Shown here: positions 8,905 through 18,358 of the stretch, piece after piece
Layout of the letters: the number at the start of each line of letters is the position of its first letter
Numbering within the stretch: the stretch's first letter is position 1
DNA from: Isosphaeraceae bacterium
Lineage (GTDB): Bacteria; Planctomycetota; Planctomycetia; Isosphaerales; Isosphaeraceae
DNA: 63,444 bases
Direction of reading: 5' to 3'
Assembly (NCBI GenBank): GCA_025356435.1
Contig: JANXSY010000204.1
Span: 1-63,444, forward strand
The notes under the pieces: generated by a model
Databases searched by the model: none
What the model saw: only the letters and a program-made list of their open reading frames with translations
What the model was told of the DNA's origin: nothing
Program-made: the position numbers and the translations under genes

Positions 8905-10242
8905 ATGCTTGTGAAAATCGCCGTCATCGGAACCGGATATGTAGGCCTTGTCACCGGAACTTGCCTCGCCGAGAGCGGTAACGACGTCGTCTGCGTCGAC
9001 AAGATTGAGGCGAAGGTCGAAGGGCTAAAAAACGGGATCGTACCGATCTTTGAGCCTGGCCTCTCCGAACTCGTCTTCCGCAACCATCGCGACGGTCGGC
9101 TCCGGTTCACGACGAGCCTGATCGAGGGGATCGCCGAGGCCGAGATGGTGTTCATCGCCGTTGGCACCCCGCAAGGAGTCGACGGCGGGGCCGACCTTCG
9201 AGGCGTCTGGGCGGTCGGCCGGGAGATCGCCGAGAACCTCAACGGGCCGAAGATTATCGTCATCAAGAGCACCGTCCCCGTCGGCACAAACGCCGAGCTG
9301 GCGCGGCGGATGGCCGAGGCGACAAGCGTTCCGTTCCAGGTCGCGAACAACCCCGAATTCCTCAAGGAAGGGGCCGCGATTGATGACTTCACCAAGCCCG
9401 ACCGCGTGGTGGTCGGCGTGCGTAACGTCGAGGTCGCCAACCGGCTCCACGTCCTCTACAAGCCGTTCCTCCGCACCGAGCGGCCCTTCCTGGTGATGAC
9501 TCCCGAAAGCGCGGAGATGACCAAATATGTCGCGAACTGCCTGCTCGCGACCAAGATCAGTTTCATCAACGAGATGGCCAACCTCTGCGAGAAGTATCAA
9601 GCCGACATCAACGACGTCCGGCGCGGGATCGGCCACGACCAGCGGATCGGGTTCTCGTTCCTCTTCCCCGGCGTCGGCTACGGCGGGTCGTGCTTCCCCA
9701 AAGACATCCGCGCGGTGATCCACATGGCGCGGTCGCAAGGCATCCCGTCAAGGATGATGGAGGCGGTCGACGCGGTGAACGAGTCGCAGAAAGATGTGCT
9801 CGCGTCAAAGATTATCGCCCACTTCGGCGGCGACACCCAGGGGAAAACGGTTGCGATCTGGGGCCTCGCGTTCAAGCCCAAAACCGACGACATCCGTGAG
9901 GCCCCCGCGCTGACTTTGATCGACCGACTCCTCGCCGCCGGCGTCTCGGTCCGCGTCCACGACCCTGAGGCGATCGACAACGTCCGCGCCCTCTACGGCG
10001 ACCGCATCCACTATTGCGACCACCCTTATGGAGCCCTCGAACAGGCCGACGCGCTGGCGATCGTCACCGAGTGGAACGAGTTCCGCAACCCAGATTTCGA
10101 GGTGATGAAGCGCCTGCTTCGCCACCCCGTCATCTTCGACGGCCGCAACCTCTTCGACCCCGCGCAGATGGCCCGCATCGGCTATACCTATCACGGCATC
10201 GGCCGATCCTTGCCTGGATCAAGCCCCTTGGACAGCTATTAG
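8905..10242 (+). CDS. ugd: UDP-glucose 6-dehydrogenase
   Basis: A 445-residue protein of normal family length. The N-terminal NAD-binding motif is [17 protein letters not shown], the central catalytic region is [12 protein letters not shown] with the nucleophile Cys at residue 263, and the C-terminal UDP-binding domain begins with [20 protein letters not shown]. The enzyme oxidises UDP-glucose to UDP-glucuronate with two NAD, feeding exopolysaccharide or lipopolysaccharide synthesis; a GDP-mannose dehydrogenase role is the main alternative. It lies 70 bp after the precorrin-2 dehydrogenase-like gene, with AGAGGG before the ATG. Confidence 0.92.
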   Translation: MLVKIAVIGTGYVGLVTGTCLAESGNDVVCVDKIEAKVEGLKNGIVPIFEPGLSELVFRNHRDGRLRFTTSLIEGIAEAEMVFIAVGTPQGVDGGADLRGVWAVGREIAENLNGPKIIVIKSTVPVGTNAELARRMAEATSVPFQVANNPEFLKEGAAIDDFTKPDRVVVGVRNVEVANRLHVLYKPFLRTERPFLVMTPESAEMTKYVANCLLATKISFINEMANLCEKYQADINDVRRGIGHDQRIGFSFLFPGVGYGGSCFPKDIRAVIHMARSQGIPSRMMEAVDAVNESQKDVLASKIIAHFGGDTQGKTVAIWGLAFKPKTDDIREAPALTLIDRLLAAGVSVRVHDPEAIDNVRALYGDRIHYCDHPYGALEQADALAIVTEWNEFRNPDFEVMKRLLRHPVIFDGRNLFDPAQMARIGYTYHGIGRSLPGSSPLDSY

Positions 10243-10262
10243 CATTCCGGCTGTGAATGTTA

Positions 10263-10290
10263 TTGACAGAATAAGAAAAACGACTAGGCT
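10263..10290 (+). promoter_or_regulatory. sigma70-type promoter with a near-zero leader
   Basis: TTGACA at 10263-10268, a 16-base spacer, and TAGGCT at 10285-10290. The ATG of the ATPase gene follows six bases after the -10 box, so transcription would start at or next to the start codon. No Shine-Dalgarno sequence is visible (CGTGAG before ATG), fitting a leaderless message. Confidence 0.5.
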
Positions 10291-10296
10291 CGTGAG

Positions 10297-11784
10297 ATGC
10301 CTAAACAGAGCGGACCGACTTGGGAACCTAAACCGGACGACTATCTCCAAGTATTCCATGAGCAAAATCCCTGGTTTGAATCGGGTAGCGTTCCTGACGC
10401 TTGGGCAAAGCGCGTGGAACGTCCCTTGGCTCGGCTTCTGCCGATTCGGCTTCAGACCGCCGAACCTCGGCGATTCCAGTTGATCCTGGGTCCTCGACGG
10501 GTAGGCAAGACGACCTCGATGTATCAAGCCGTGCGGCACCTGCTCGGAACGGGCCTATCTCCATACGCGATCCAGTGGCTTCGACTCGATCATCCCCTAC
10601 TGATGACAATTCCACTCGGAGATCTAATCCGATTCGCGATGGTGGACGGGTCGACGCTCGATGATCCAACCTATTTCTTTCTAGACGAAATCACCTATGC
10701 CGACAAATGGGATCTCTGGCTTAAGACATTCTATGATGAGAATTGGCCAATTCGCATTGTCGGGTCATCGAGTTCGAGCGCCGAACTACGAAACCGTCGG
10801 CTTGAGAGCGGCGTCGGCCGATGGGAAGAACAGTACCTCGCTCCGTATCTCTTCCCGGAATACCTTGATCTCATCGGCAAAGGAGTTCCGCTCCCGGTCG
10901 GAGTAAACCTCTCTGAGACAATCGAGGCTTGTATTACGGCGAAAGTGCGCGTCGGTACGCTCCATGGCCCGCGTAGGCGATTCCTCCTTACTGGCGGCTT
11001 TCCGGAGTTATTGACGAGGAGTCAAACTGCTTCCGAGGATGAATCGTCAATCTTATTAGAGTCACAGCGGACGCTTCGAAGTGACGCGGTCGAGCGGGCG
11101 ATCTACAAAGACATTCCCCAGGCATTCAACGTCGACAATCCGATGCTTTTGGAGCGTCTGCTCTACATTTTGGCTGGGCAGGTGACGGGGATCATCTCGC
11201 CGCAAGCTCTCTGCCAATTGTTGGGAGGCCTCTCACAACCGACCTTCGATCGATATCTCAGCTACCTCGAACGAGCGTTCCTCGTCTTCACGCTCCAGAA
11301 TTATTCAGGGAGCGAAGCCACCAAACAAAAACGCGGGAGGAAGCTCTATTTCGTTGACGCGGCCGTCCGCAACGCCGCACTCCAGCGAGGCTTGGCCCCG
11401 CTAACGGACTCGGCCGAGATGGGACTGTTGATCGAAAATATGATTGCGGGTCATCTCCATGCGCTGGGCGAGGTGGGTCAGGTGCGTCTCTATCATTGGC
11501 GTGATGGAAATGATGAAATTGATCTTGTCTACGACCATCCTGACTCGCCGCTGGCATTCGAGATCGGGGCCTCTGCGGACCACCATCGCCGGGGAATTCG
11601 GGCTTTTATGGCCCGATATCCTCGCTTCGAGGGTCGATGCTACCTCGTCTCTCCTAATGCCAGAGCCCTCCGACCCCAGGACCGTTCCGACGGCATCGGT
11701 ACCTTACCGCTCGACCTACTCCTCCTGGCGTCCGGTGAGCAAGCCGCCGCTGAATTGAAGCTCAGGCTCACCGGTTCCCGCTGA
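10297..11784 (+). CDS. AAA ATPase with DUF4143 C-terminal domain
   Basis: A 495-residue protein. Walker A is GPRRVGKTT (residues 65-73) and Walker B is FFLDE near residue 130, typical of the AAA_14 family; an arginine/sensor region with GSSSSSAELRNRRLESGVGR follows. The C-terminal DUF4143 part includes SQPTFDRYLSYLERAFLVFT and a restriction-endonuclease-like end (YHWRDGNDEIDLVYD). Such ATPases are widespread and of unclear role, sometimes linked to mobile DNA or defence. Codon use and base composition are visibly more AT-rich than the neighbours, suggesting acquisition. It is convergent with the phospholipase D gene. Confidence 0.9.
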   Translation: MPKQSGPTWEPKPDDYLQVFHEQNPWFESGSVPDAWAKRVERPLARLLPIRLQTAEPRRFQLILGPRRVGKTTSMYQAVRHLLGTGLSPYAIQWLRLDHPLLMTIPLGDLIRFAMVDGSTLDDPTYFFLDEITYADKWDLWLKTFYDENWPIRIVGSSSSSAELRNRRLESGVGRWEEQYLAPYLFPEYLDLIGKGVPLPVGVNLSETIEACITAKVRVGTLHGPRRRFLLTGGFPELLTRSQTASEDESSILLESQRTLRSDAVERAIYKDIPQAFNVDNPMLLERLLYILAGQVTGIISPQALCQLLGGLSQPTFDRYLSYLERAFLVFTLQNYSGSEATKQKRGRKLYFVDAAVRNAALQRGLAPLTDSAEMGLLIENMIAGHLHALGEVGQVRLYHWRDGNDEIDLVYDHPDSPLAFEIGASADHHRRGIRAFMARYPRFEGRCYLVSPNARALRPQDRSDGIGTLPLDLLLLASGEQAAAELKLRLTGSR

Positions 11785-11803
11785 TTCGACTTGACCTTCT
11801 CGT

Positions 11804-13237
11804 TCAATACCAGAGCGCGAACAACTCGATCCCGAGCCGATGCTTGGGCGGTGGTAGCAAAGCGTGCAGTTCTTCGGATTCATTTATATCAGCAAGAAAG
11901 AGGGTGTCGTCGATCCGGCGGACGAGGTCGGCCCCGGTGATCGAGAGGCCGACTTCGCGGTTGTTCCGCAGGCTTAGCTCGTCAAAGTTGCCGGTCCCGA
12001 GATAGGCCCAGGTGCCGTCGGCCGACATCGCTTTGACGTGCGTCATCGCCGGATAGAGATAGACGCGGCAGCCGCCACGCATGAGGCGGTTGGCATTGAG
12101 CGCCGAGAAGTGGTTCAGCCGCTCGACGTTGCCCCGGAGCGTCATCACCGCGCGGACGTCGACGCCCCGCGTCTTCGCGGCGATCAACTTGGCGACCAGC
12201 ATTTCATCGCTGAAATAGGGGTTTTCCAGATAGATATGATCGGTCGCGTGGTCGACCGCGTGGTAAATCGACTCCTTCAGAGACCGCTCGCCACCAACGT
12301 TAGTCTCGATCATGCGGACGCAGGCATCCGGCGAGCCGGTGAGGGCGAGGGCTTTGGCGTCAAAGGTCGGAGGCGCTGCGGGCTGGCCGACATCGGCCCA
12401 TCGAGCCGCGAAGACGGCCGCCAGGTCTGCCACGATCGGCCCTTCGGCGACATATGAATAGTTCCGCCAGCGACGGAGCGCCACGTCGGTAAGGATCATA
12501 CTGCCCGACCATGCGACCCGGTCGTCAACGAGGGCGAGCTTGCGGTGGTCGAATCGGACGCAGGGGTCAGGGGCGAAGACAAGCGTCACGTTCGGGACGC
12601 GGGCAAGGCGGTCGAGGAATGTCGGCTCTCCCCGAGCGACGGCGGGGTTGTGGATCACATAAGCCGCCTTATCCACAAGCAGCCGCACACGAACCCCATC
12701 GCGTGCTCGGGCGGCCAGCGCGTCGGCGACGGCCCGGCCGGTCGGGTCGTCTTGCCAGCCGTACATCATCATGTCAATATTAGTTTTTGCCGAGGCGATC
12801 AGCCCGATCAGGCCGTCGATCGCGGCTCGACTGTCGGGCAAGAGGGTTAGCTTGACAGGGCGGATCGGGCCACCATAAGGGCCGCCGAGCGGGCCGGAGT
12901 GGTCGATCACCTCGAACGACGAAACTGAATTCGGGGCCAGTTCGACCGCACGAACGGACAGTCGCTCGACGAATCGGCCACCGAAATGCATCGCCGACGC
13001 CAGGGGCGCGTGGATGGAGAGCTGGAACGTGTCGGCCCCGATATCTCTAGCGATACGGATTTTTTGTGCAGTTCCGATCTTCGGATCGCCTTCGAAGCTC
13101 GCTCCGGCCGGCTGAACCGCATTGGGCGGCAAGACACGCGCGATCTTGTGGCCCGCGCATCCGGCAAAGATCGCCCCGGCACCCAGGGCGAGCGCGAGCC
13201 GTGCCCATCCGTCCTGAAAAACGAACCTCTTTGACAT
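11804..13237 (-). CDS. phospholipase D-family lipoprotein (cardiolipin synthase-like)
   Basis: Start taken at 13237 (477 residues) because AAAGGA lies upstream and the protein then starts with a lipoprotein signal ending IFAGC (lipid-modified Cys about residue 27). Two HKD motifs are present: HRKLALVD with H231, K233, D238, and HVKAMSAD with H400, K402, D407, each followed by the expected Gly/Ser-rich segment (SGSM and GTGNFDE). This is the complete two-site catalytic set of cardiolipin synthases and related phosphodiesterases. The lipoprotein anchor implies action in the periplasm, so a nuclease or phospholipase role is also possible. Divergent from the GH2 gene. Confidence 0.87.
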   Translation of the reverse strand: MSKRFVFQDGWARLALALGAGAIFAGCAGHKIARVLPPNAVQPAGASFEGDPKIGTAQKIRIARDIGADTFQLSIHAPLASAMHFGGRFVERLSVRAVELAPNSVSSFEVIDHSGPLGGPYGGPIRPVKLTLLPDSRAAIDGLIGLIASAKTNIDMMMYGWQDDPTGRAVADALAARARDGVRVRLLVDKAAYVIHNPAVARGEPTFLDRLARVPNVTLVFAPDPCVRFDHRKLALVDDRVAWSGSMILTDVALRRWRNYSYVAEGPIVADLAAVFAARWADVGQPAAPPTFDAKALALTGSPDACVRMIETNVGGERSLKESIYHAVDHATDHIYLENPYFSDEMLVAKLIAAKTRGVDVRAVMTLRGNVERLNHFSALNANRLMRGGCRVYLYPAMTHVKAMSADGTWAYLGTGNFDELSLRNNREVGLSITGADLVRRIDDTLFLADINESEELHALLPPPKHRLGIELFALWY

Positions 13238-13450
13238 GGAATCCTTTCCCTCGACCGGCAAACCTCTCTTATCAGGATCGACCGAAACGGCCATCCTCCT
13301 GAATCCTTAGTTGGGTCGAACACCGCCGTTTTTGCGTGCCCCTGGTGACAAATCGCCCGCCATCGGCGATTCTGTGAGGTCCACGGTGGTTCGCGATCCA
13401 CGGGGTCGTGAGGCGCGAGGCTCCGGACAACAACACATTGAGTCTTCATC

Positions 13451-15724
13451 ATGAAACAACCCGCGTCTCGGATTGCTCTCCTGTCCCTTTGGGGCCTTAT
13501 GGCCTCCTCGGCCAACGCAGCCGACTGGAAGCCGGCGGCGGGTCCGCTGATGACCCGCTGGGCGAAGGACGTTCGCCCCGATAACGTGCTGCCCGAATAT
13601 CCCCGCCCGCAACTCGTCCGCGAGCGGTGGCAGAACCTTAACGGACTCTGGCAGCTCGATTTCGGCAAGGAGGGGGACGCCCCGCCTGTCGGTCGAGACC
13701 TCGTGAATCAGATCCTCGTTCCCTTCCCTGTCGAGTCGGCGCTCTCGGGCGTGATGAAGCGGGCCGACCGGCTCTGGTATCGAAAGACCTTCCGTGTGCC
13801 CATCGCATGGGGAGGCTCTCGCGTGCTCATCCATTTCGGAGCCGTCGACTGGGAGTCGCAGGTCTGGGTCAACGGCAAAGACCTCGGCACGCACCGGGGC
13901 GGCTATGACGCATTCACCTATGATCTGACCGACGCACTCAAAGCCGAGGGCGATCAAGAGCTGATCGTCCGCGTGTTTGACCCGACCGACGGAGGCACCC
14001 AGCCGCGCGGCAAGCAGGTGGTGAAGCCGGGCGGGATCTTCTACACCCCCACCACCGGCATCTGGCAGACCGTCTGGCTCGAACCCGTCGCGGCGACTCG
14101 GGTCAGTCAATTGAAACTATCGACTGACATTGATAACGGCCAGGTCAACGTGGTCTCGATGTGGGAGGGTGAGCGTGAAGGGCTGACCATAACGACGACG
14201 GCGCTCGACGGCGACCGCAAGGTGGCCCAGCAGAGCACGCCGTTGGGAACCACGCGGCAGACGGTGCTCAAGCTTGCAGAAGGGGTGAAGCTCTGGACGC
14301 CGGAATCGCCATTCCTCTATGGTCTGAAGGTTGAGATCAAAAGCGGTGATCAGGTTGTTGACTCGGTCGTGAGCTACTTCGGGATGCGCAAGATCGAGGT
14401 TGCCAAGGACGAGAAGGGCGTGAACCGGATCAAGCTCAACGGCAAGTACGTCTTCCAGGTCGGCCCGCTCGACCAGGGTTTCTGGCCCGACGGGCTTTAC
14501 ACGGCCCCGACCGACGAGGCGCTGAAATACGACGTCGAGGTCACGAAGCAACTCGGCTTTAACATGACACGCAAGCATGTGAAGGTTGAGCCCGACCGCT
14601 GGTATTACTGGTGCGATCGGCTCGGCCTGCTCGTCTGGCAAGACATGGTCGCGGGCGACCAGGGGATTGGCCCGAACGACGCCGACCTGAAGCGCTCGCC
14701 AGCCTCTGCCGCGCAATATGAGGTCGAACTCAAAGCGATGATCGATGGCTTGCGCAATCATCCGAGCATCATCATGTGGGTCGTGTTTAACGAAGGCTGG
14801 GGCCAGTTCGATACAGCGCGGATCACCAATTGGACGAAGAAATACGATCCAGATCGCCTCGTCGACTGCGCCAGCGGCTGGACCGACCGCGCGGGGGTGG
14901 GTGATGTCCACGACCTCCACTCCTATCCTCACCCCGCTGCCCCTGCCGCCGAGCCGAGGCGTGCGGGCGTGTTGGGAGAGTTCGGCGGCCTCTCGCTCGG
15001 TGTTGACGGCCACACCTGGGAGTCAAAGATCTGGGGTTATCAGGCGGCGTTGGGCAAAGATGATCTCACGCGAAAGTATGAACGCCTGCTCCGCGAATCC
15101 TGGGAACTGAACGAAGCCAAGGGGCTGAATGCCGTCGTCTATACACAGCTTACTGACGTCGAGACCGAGGCCAACGGCTTGCTCACGTATGATCGTGCGA
15201 TCATTAAAGCGGACCTCGACCGAGTCAAGGCCGTGAACCGGGGCGATTTCTCGCGAGTGCCCGAGATCCGCGTGGTCGTACCGACTTCGCTTGAATCGCC
15301 GCAGACCTGGCGCTACAAGACCGGGGGTCTCGAACGAGACTGGTACGGCCGCGGTCTCGACGACTCTTCGTGGAAGGAAGGCTCCGGCGTCTTCGGCACT
15401 GCGGGAACTCCGGGTGCCGTCGTCCGCACGAGGTGGGACACCCCCGATATCTGGGCACGCCGCTCGTTCACGCTCGAATCCGACAAGACGGCGGACCTCT
15501 TGCTCGTCTCGATTCACGATGAGGACGCCGAGTATTATATCAACGGCGTGCTCGCCGCGAGCGTCAAGGGTCACGTCGGCGGTTATGAAGAGATCCCGAT
15601 TTCTGATGAAGCCCGCGCGACTCTGAAGCGTGGCAAGAACGAGATTGCCTTCCACTGCCACCAGACGGTGGGCGGGCAGGCGATCGACGTCGGTCTCGTC
15701 GAGTTGGTTGATCCGAATCGCTGA
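13451..15724 (+). CDS. exported glycoside hydrolase family 2 protein
   Basis: A 757-residue protein with a signal peptide (to about residue 24, SSANAADW). The sugar-binding jelly-roll (about 55-215, NLNGLWQLDFGKEG and LWYRKTFRVP), an immunoglobulin-like domain, and a TIM barrel follow in GH2 order. The acid/base Glu is E448 in the NEGWG motif, and GVLGEFGG likely holds the nucleophile. Residues after about 630 form a second galactose-binding-like module (WRYKTGGLERDWYGRGLDD). The substrate could be beta-galactoside, beta-glucuronide or beta-mannoside and cannot be fixed from sequence. Followed by a strong terminator. Confidence 0.92.
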   Translation: MKQPASRIALLSLWGLMASSANAADWKPAAGPLMTRWAKDVRPDNVLPEYPRPQLVRERWQNLNGLWQLDFGKEGDAPPVGRDLVNQILVPFPVESALSGVMKRADRLWYRKTFRVPIAWGGSRVLIHFGAVDWESQVWVNGKDLGTHRGGYDAFTYDLTDALKAEGDQELIVRVFDPTDGGTQPRGKQVVKPGGIFYTPTTGIWQTVWLEPVAATRVSQLKLSTDIDNGQVNVVSMWEGEREGLTITTTALDGDRKVAQQSTPLGTTRQTVLKLAEGVKLWTPESPFLYGLKVEIKSGDQVVDSVVSYFGMRKIEVAKDEKGVNRIKLNGKYVFQVGPLDQGFWPDGLYTAPTDEALKYDVEVTKQLGFNMTRKHVKVEPDRWYYWCDRLGLLVWQDMVAGDQGIGPNDADLKRSPASAAQYEVELKAMIDGLRNHPSIIMWVVFNEGWGQFDTARITNWTKKYDPDRLVDCASGWTDRAGVGDVHDLHSYPHPAAPAAEPRRAGVLGEFGGLSLGVDGHTWESKIWGYQAALGKDDLTRKYERLLRESWELNEAKGLNAVVYTQLTDVETEANGLLTYDRAIIKADLDRVKAVNRGDFSRVPEIRVVVPTSLESPQTWRYKTGGLERDWYGRGLDDSSWKEGSGVFGTAGTPGAVVRTRWDTPDIWARRSFTLESDKTADLLLVSIHDEDAEYYINGVLAASVKGHVGGYEEIPISDEARATLKRGKNEIAFHCHQTVGGQAIDVGLVELVDPNR

Positions 15725-15747
15725 TTTCGAGACCAATCAGAGATCCC

Positions 15748-15797
15748 AAGCGACGCGGTCTGGATTCCCGTTCGGGAACGGCCCGCGTCGCTTTTTT
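15748..15797 (+). terminator. Rho-independent terminator after the GH2 gene
   Basis: AAGCGACGCGG (15748-15758) pairs perfectly with CCGCGTCGCTT (15783-15793), a nested TTCCCG/CGGGAA stem lies in the loop, and TTTTTT runs through 15792-15797. It is 24 bases after the GH2 stop. Confidence 0.9.
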
Positions 15798-15880
15798 GAG
15801 ATTGATGGGAAAAACTGACCCGGTCGCGGTCTTCAGGTTGAGGATGATCGATTCCAACCGGCCGAGGGAACGAGCGACGC

Positions 15881-16387
15881 ATGGAGCCCGAACGACTCGG
15901 ACCGCTGCTCGACCGCCATGCCGACGCGCTGACGCTCTATGCTCGTCAGTGGTGCGAGTCGGCGGAGGATGTCGTGCAGGAGTCGTTCCTCAAGCTGGCG
16001 TCGCAACGGCATTCGCCTGACGACCCGGCGGCCTGGCTCTTCACCGTCGTCCGACGTGCGGCGATCAACGCCGGGGTTGCGGCGCGGCGTCGGCGTCGCC
16101 ACGAGTCGGCCAGGGTCGCCCGGTCTCCCGCGTGGTTCGGTGAGCCCCTCCAGCGTGATGCGATCGACCCTGAGGCCGCCGCCGGCGAACTCCAGGGGTT
16201 GCCGATTGAGCAGCGTGAGGTGATCGTCGCACGGCTCTGGGGCGGCCTCACTTTCGAGCAGGTGGCCGCCGTCTCAGGGTGCTCAATCAGCACGGCGCAC
16301 CGCCATTATCAATCGGGCCTGACAGCCTTGAGAGAACGACTGGGGGTAACATGTCCGAGCGTCAGATCCCGTCCGACCCCGAGTTGA
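15881..16387 (+). CDS. ECF-type RNA polymerase sigma factor
   Basis: A 168-residue protein with region 2 (about residues 8-65, CESAEDVVQESFLKLA) and region 4 (about 105-160, LPIEQREVIVARLWGGLTFE then a helix-turn-helix with SGCSISTAHRHYQSGLTALR). Regions 1 and 3 are missing, as in extracytoplasmic-function factors. It would direct RNA polymerase to a small regulon, probably including its own operon. It overlaps the putative anti-sigma gene by 37 bases, the usual arrangement of translationally coupled sigma/anti-sigma pairs. GAGGGAACG precedes the ATG. Confidence 0.88.
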   Translation: MEPERLGPLLDRHADALTLYARQWCESAEDVVQESFLKLASQRHSPDDPAAWLFTVVRRAAINAGVAARRRRRHESARVARSPAWFGEPLQRDAIDPEAAAGELQGLPIEQREVIVARLWGGLTFEQVAAVSGCSISTAHRHYQSGLTALRERLGVTCPSVRSRPTPS

Positions 16388-16827
16388 CCGAGATCGAAAC
16401 CGCGCTCGGTGCGCTCGCCCCATCGAAGAGTCGGATCGACCGCGACCGGCTCATGTTCGTGGCGGGTAAGGCGTCTTCCCGGTCCGCTTCTCAATGGGCC
16501 TGGCCGTCGATAGCGGCGGCGCTAATGGCTGTCGCGACGGGCGAAGGCGTGGCGCTCGTCTCGCGACCTGAGCCGCGCGTCGTCGAGCGATTGGTGATCG
16601 TCCGGGAGCCCGAGACGGCGGAACTGGCACCCGTGACGATCCTGAGCCAGGAGCCGGAACCGGTCCCGAGACCGGGACTCACCCGTCGATGGTTCGACCC
16701 CGATGCGGTGCTCAAACCGACCCGCGACTTCGATCCGCGATTCACCGCGTCTGCCCCTCCCGAGTCGTCCGGGTCGTTACTCCGAACCGAGATTGCCAAG
16801 TTACTCCATCCAGGAGATTCGTCATGA
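16351..16827 (+). CDS. putative anti-sigma factor, single-pass membrane protein
   Basis: Start taken at ATG 16351 (158 residues), inside the end of the sigma gene, with GGGGG upstream; a longer frame from 16279 lies wholly in the sigma gene. The N-terminal cytoplasmic part carries IETALGALAPSKSRIDRDRL followed by MFVAGKA, a pattern I associate with planctomycete ECF-linked membrane proteins. One transmembrane helix follows (about 50-70). The C-terminal part is Pro-rich and would be periplasmic. No zinc-binding anti-sigma motif is visible, so the role rests on position and topology. It overlaps the next gene by ATGA. Confidence 0.65.
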   Translation: MSERQIPSDPELTEIETALGALAPSKSRIDRDRLMFVAGKASSRSASQWAWPSIAAALMAVATGEGVALVSRPEPRVVERLVIVREPETAELAPVTILSQEPEPVPRPGLTRRWFDPDAVLKPTRDFDPRFTASAPPESSGSLLRTEIAKLLHPGDSS

Positions 16828-18314
16828 AGTGGTTTTCCTATCTCGTCTTGTTGATCCCATCCGTCGCCTCGGCCCAGCCGGTACCGCCGCCCCCGCCGAC
16901 CGTGATCCTGATCCGGCCGGCCGCTGAGCCCGTCCCCGCGCTCAAATACCGGATCGTGCCCGAGCGGCGTGACCTGATCCCCGGCAACGCCGCCATCTTC
17001 TATCACCGCGCGATACTCTTATTCTCCCTCTGCAAGCTTCCACCCCCCGCTCCCACGCCCGGTCAGAAAGCGCCGACCTCGGTCGAAGAAACCATCAATC
17101 ACTGGTTGACCGTGCCATTCCGCGAGATCCCGCTCGACAAGGCCAGGACCGTGCTGGCAAGCTTCGCAACGACTCTGCACGAGGTCGACCTCGGCGCGAT
17201 CCGGCAGACTTGCGACTGGGAATTCGAACACCGCAAAGAGGGGATCGTGCTGCTGCTCCCTGAGATCCAGGAGATGCGTGCCCTCGGCCGCCTGGTGAAC
17301 CTTCGCGCCCGGGTCGCGCTGCTCGACGGCAAGGTCGACGAGGCGATGCACTGGCTCCAGGTCGGCTTCGTCATGTCCCGGCACACGGGCCAGGGGCCGA
17401 CGCTGATCCAGGCCCTCGTTGGCAATGCAATCGAGGCCCTCATGGCGCGGACGCTCGAAGACCTGATCCAGGCCCCGGGCTCGCCGAACCTCTACTGGGC
17501 GTTGGTGAACCGGCCCCGCCCGTTCATCGACCTCGCCGCCGCGTTCGACGGCGAGCGGATGATCCTCGAACGCGAGCTTCCCTCGCTCCGAGAGTTGGAT
17601 TCCGGCCCCTGGACGCTCGACAAGGCGCGTCGGTTCGGCGATGACCTGCGTTCGACCGTAGGCTCGTGGGATGGCCCATCTCTGCTCAGCCCGAACGATC
17701 GCAGCCGGACCTCCGCCACGGCCCCGCCGCAGCCCCAAGGTTTCGCAGCGCAACTTGCCCTTGCCTCAATGGTCGCCCAGCTCTATCCCGAGGCCAGAAA
17801 GGCCCTTATCGCCGGGGGACGACCGGCCGCCGAGGTCGATGCGATGCCGACCATCCAGGTCGTCGCGATCCATACCATCCGGGCCTATGACATATTTTGT
17901 GATGATATTTACAAGTGGGCCGGTCTTCCTTACTGGAAATCGGCAGCCGGGTCCGACGCGACGATGACCCGGGCGACCGCGAAAGCGAAGGCTGAGAACC
18001 CGCTGCTCGCGTTATTTACGATGATCGTCCCCGCCCTTCAGACGACCCGATTTGCGACAGTGCGCTCCGATCGCCAGCTCGACGCCCTCCAGTGCATCGA
18101 GGCGATCCGGCTCTACGCCGCCTCGCACGGCGGGACGCTGCCCCCGACCCTGGATGCGATCACCGAGGCACCCACACCGCTCGATCCTGCGACCGGAACG
18201 CCCTTCATCTATAAGGTGGATGGGACCACCGCCACCCTCAACGGCCCCAGGCCCGTGGGTGCCCCCGACCACTACACGAGCCTGATCCGCTACGACCTGA
18301 AATTGGCCCGATAA
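16824..18314 (+). CDS. exported protein of a planctomycete paralogous family
   Basis: Start at ATG 16824, overlapping the preceding stop (ATGA) with AGGAG upstream; 496 residues. A signal peptide (MKWFSYLVLLIPSVASAQ) is followed by a Pro-rich stretch and a mostly helical body. Landmarks are GNAAIFYHRAILLF, TCDWEF, LGRLVNLRARVALLDG and MSRHTGQGPTLIQALVGNAI. The same landmarks in the same order occur in the product of the gene at 37195-38208, so the two are paralogs. The C-terminal end (QCIEAIRLYAASHGGTLPPT) resembles the type II secretion-like tail of planctomycete proteins. Function unknown; presence in the sigma operon suggests an envelope role. Confidence 0.75.
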   Translation: MKWFSYLVLLIPSVASAQPVPPPPPTVILIRPAAEPVPALKYRIVPERRDLIPGNAAIFYHRAILLFSLCKLPPPAPTPGQKAPTSVEETINHWLTVPFREIPLDKARTVLASFATTLHEVDLGAIRQTCDWEFEHRKEGIVLLLPEIQEMRALGRLVNLRARVALLDGKVDEAMHWLQVGFVMSRHTGQGPTLIQALVGNAIEALMARTLEDLIQAPGSPNLYWALVNRPRPFIDLAAAFDGERMILERELPSLRELDSGPWTLDKARRFGDDLRSTVGSWDGPSLLSPNDRSRTSATAPPQPQGFAAQLALASMVAQLYPEARKALIAGGRPAAEVDAMPTIQVVAIHTIRAYDIFCDDIYKWAGLPYWKSAAGSDATMTRATAKAKAENPLLALFTMIVPALQTTRFATVRSDRQLDALQCIEAIRLYAASHGGTLPPTLDAITEAPTPLDPATGTPFIYKVDGTTATLNGPRPVGAPDHYTSLIRYDLKLAR

Positions 18315-18358
18315 ACGTCCGCGGCGAGGACCAGTCCCAAACTTATTAGAGGACTCTC

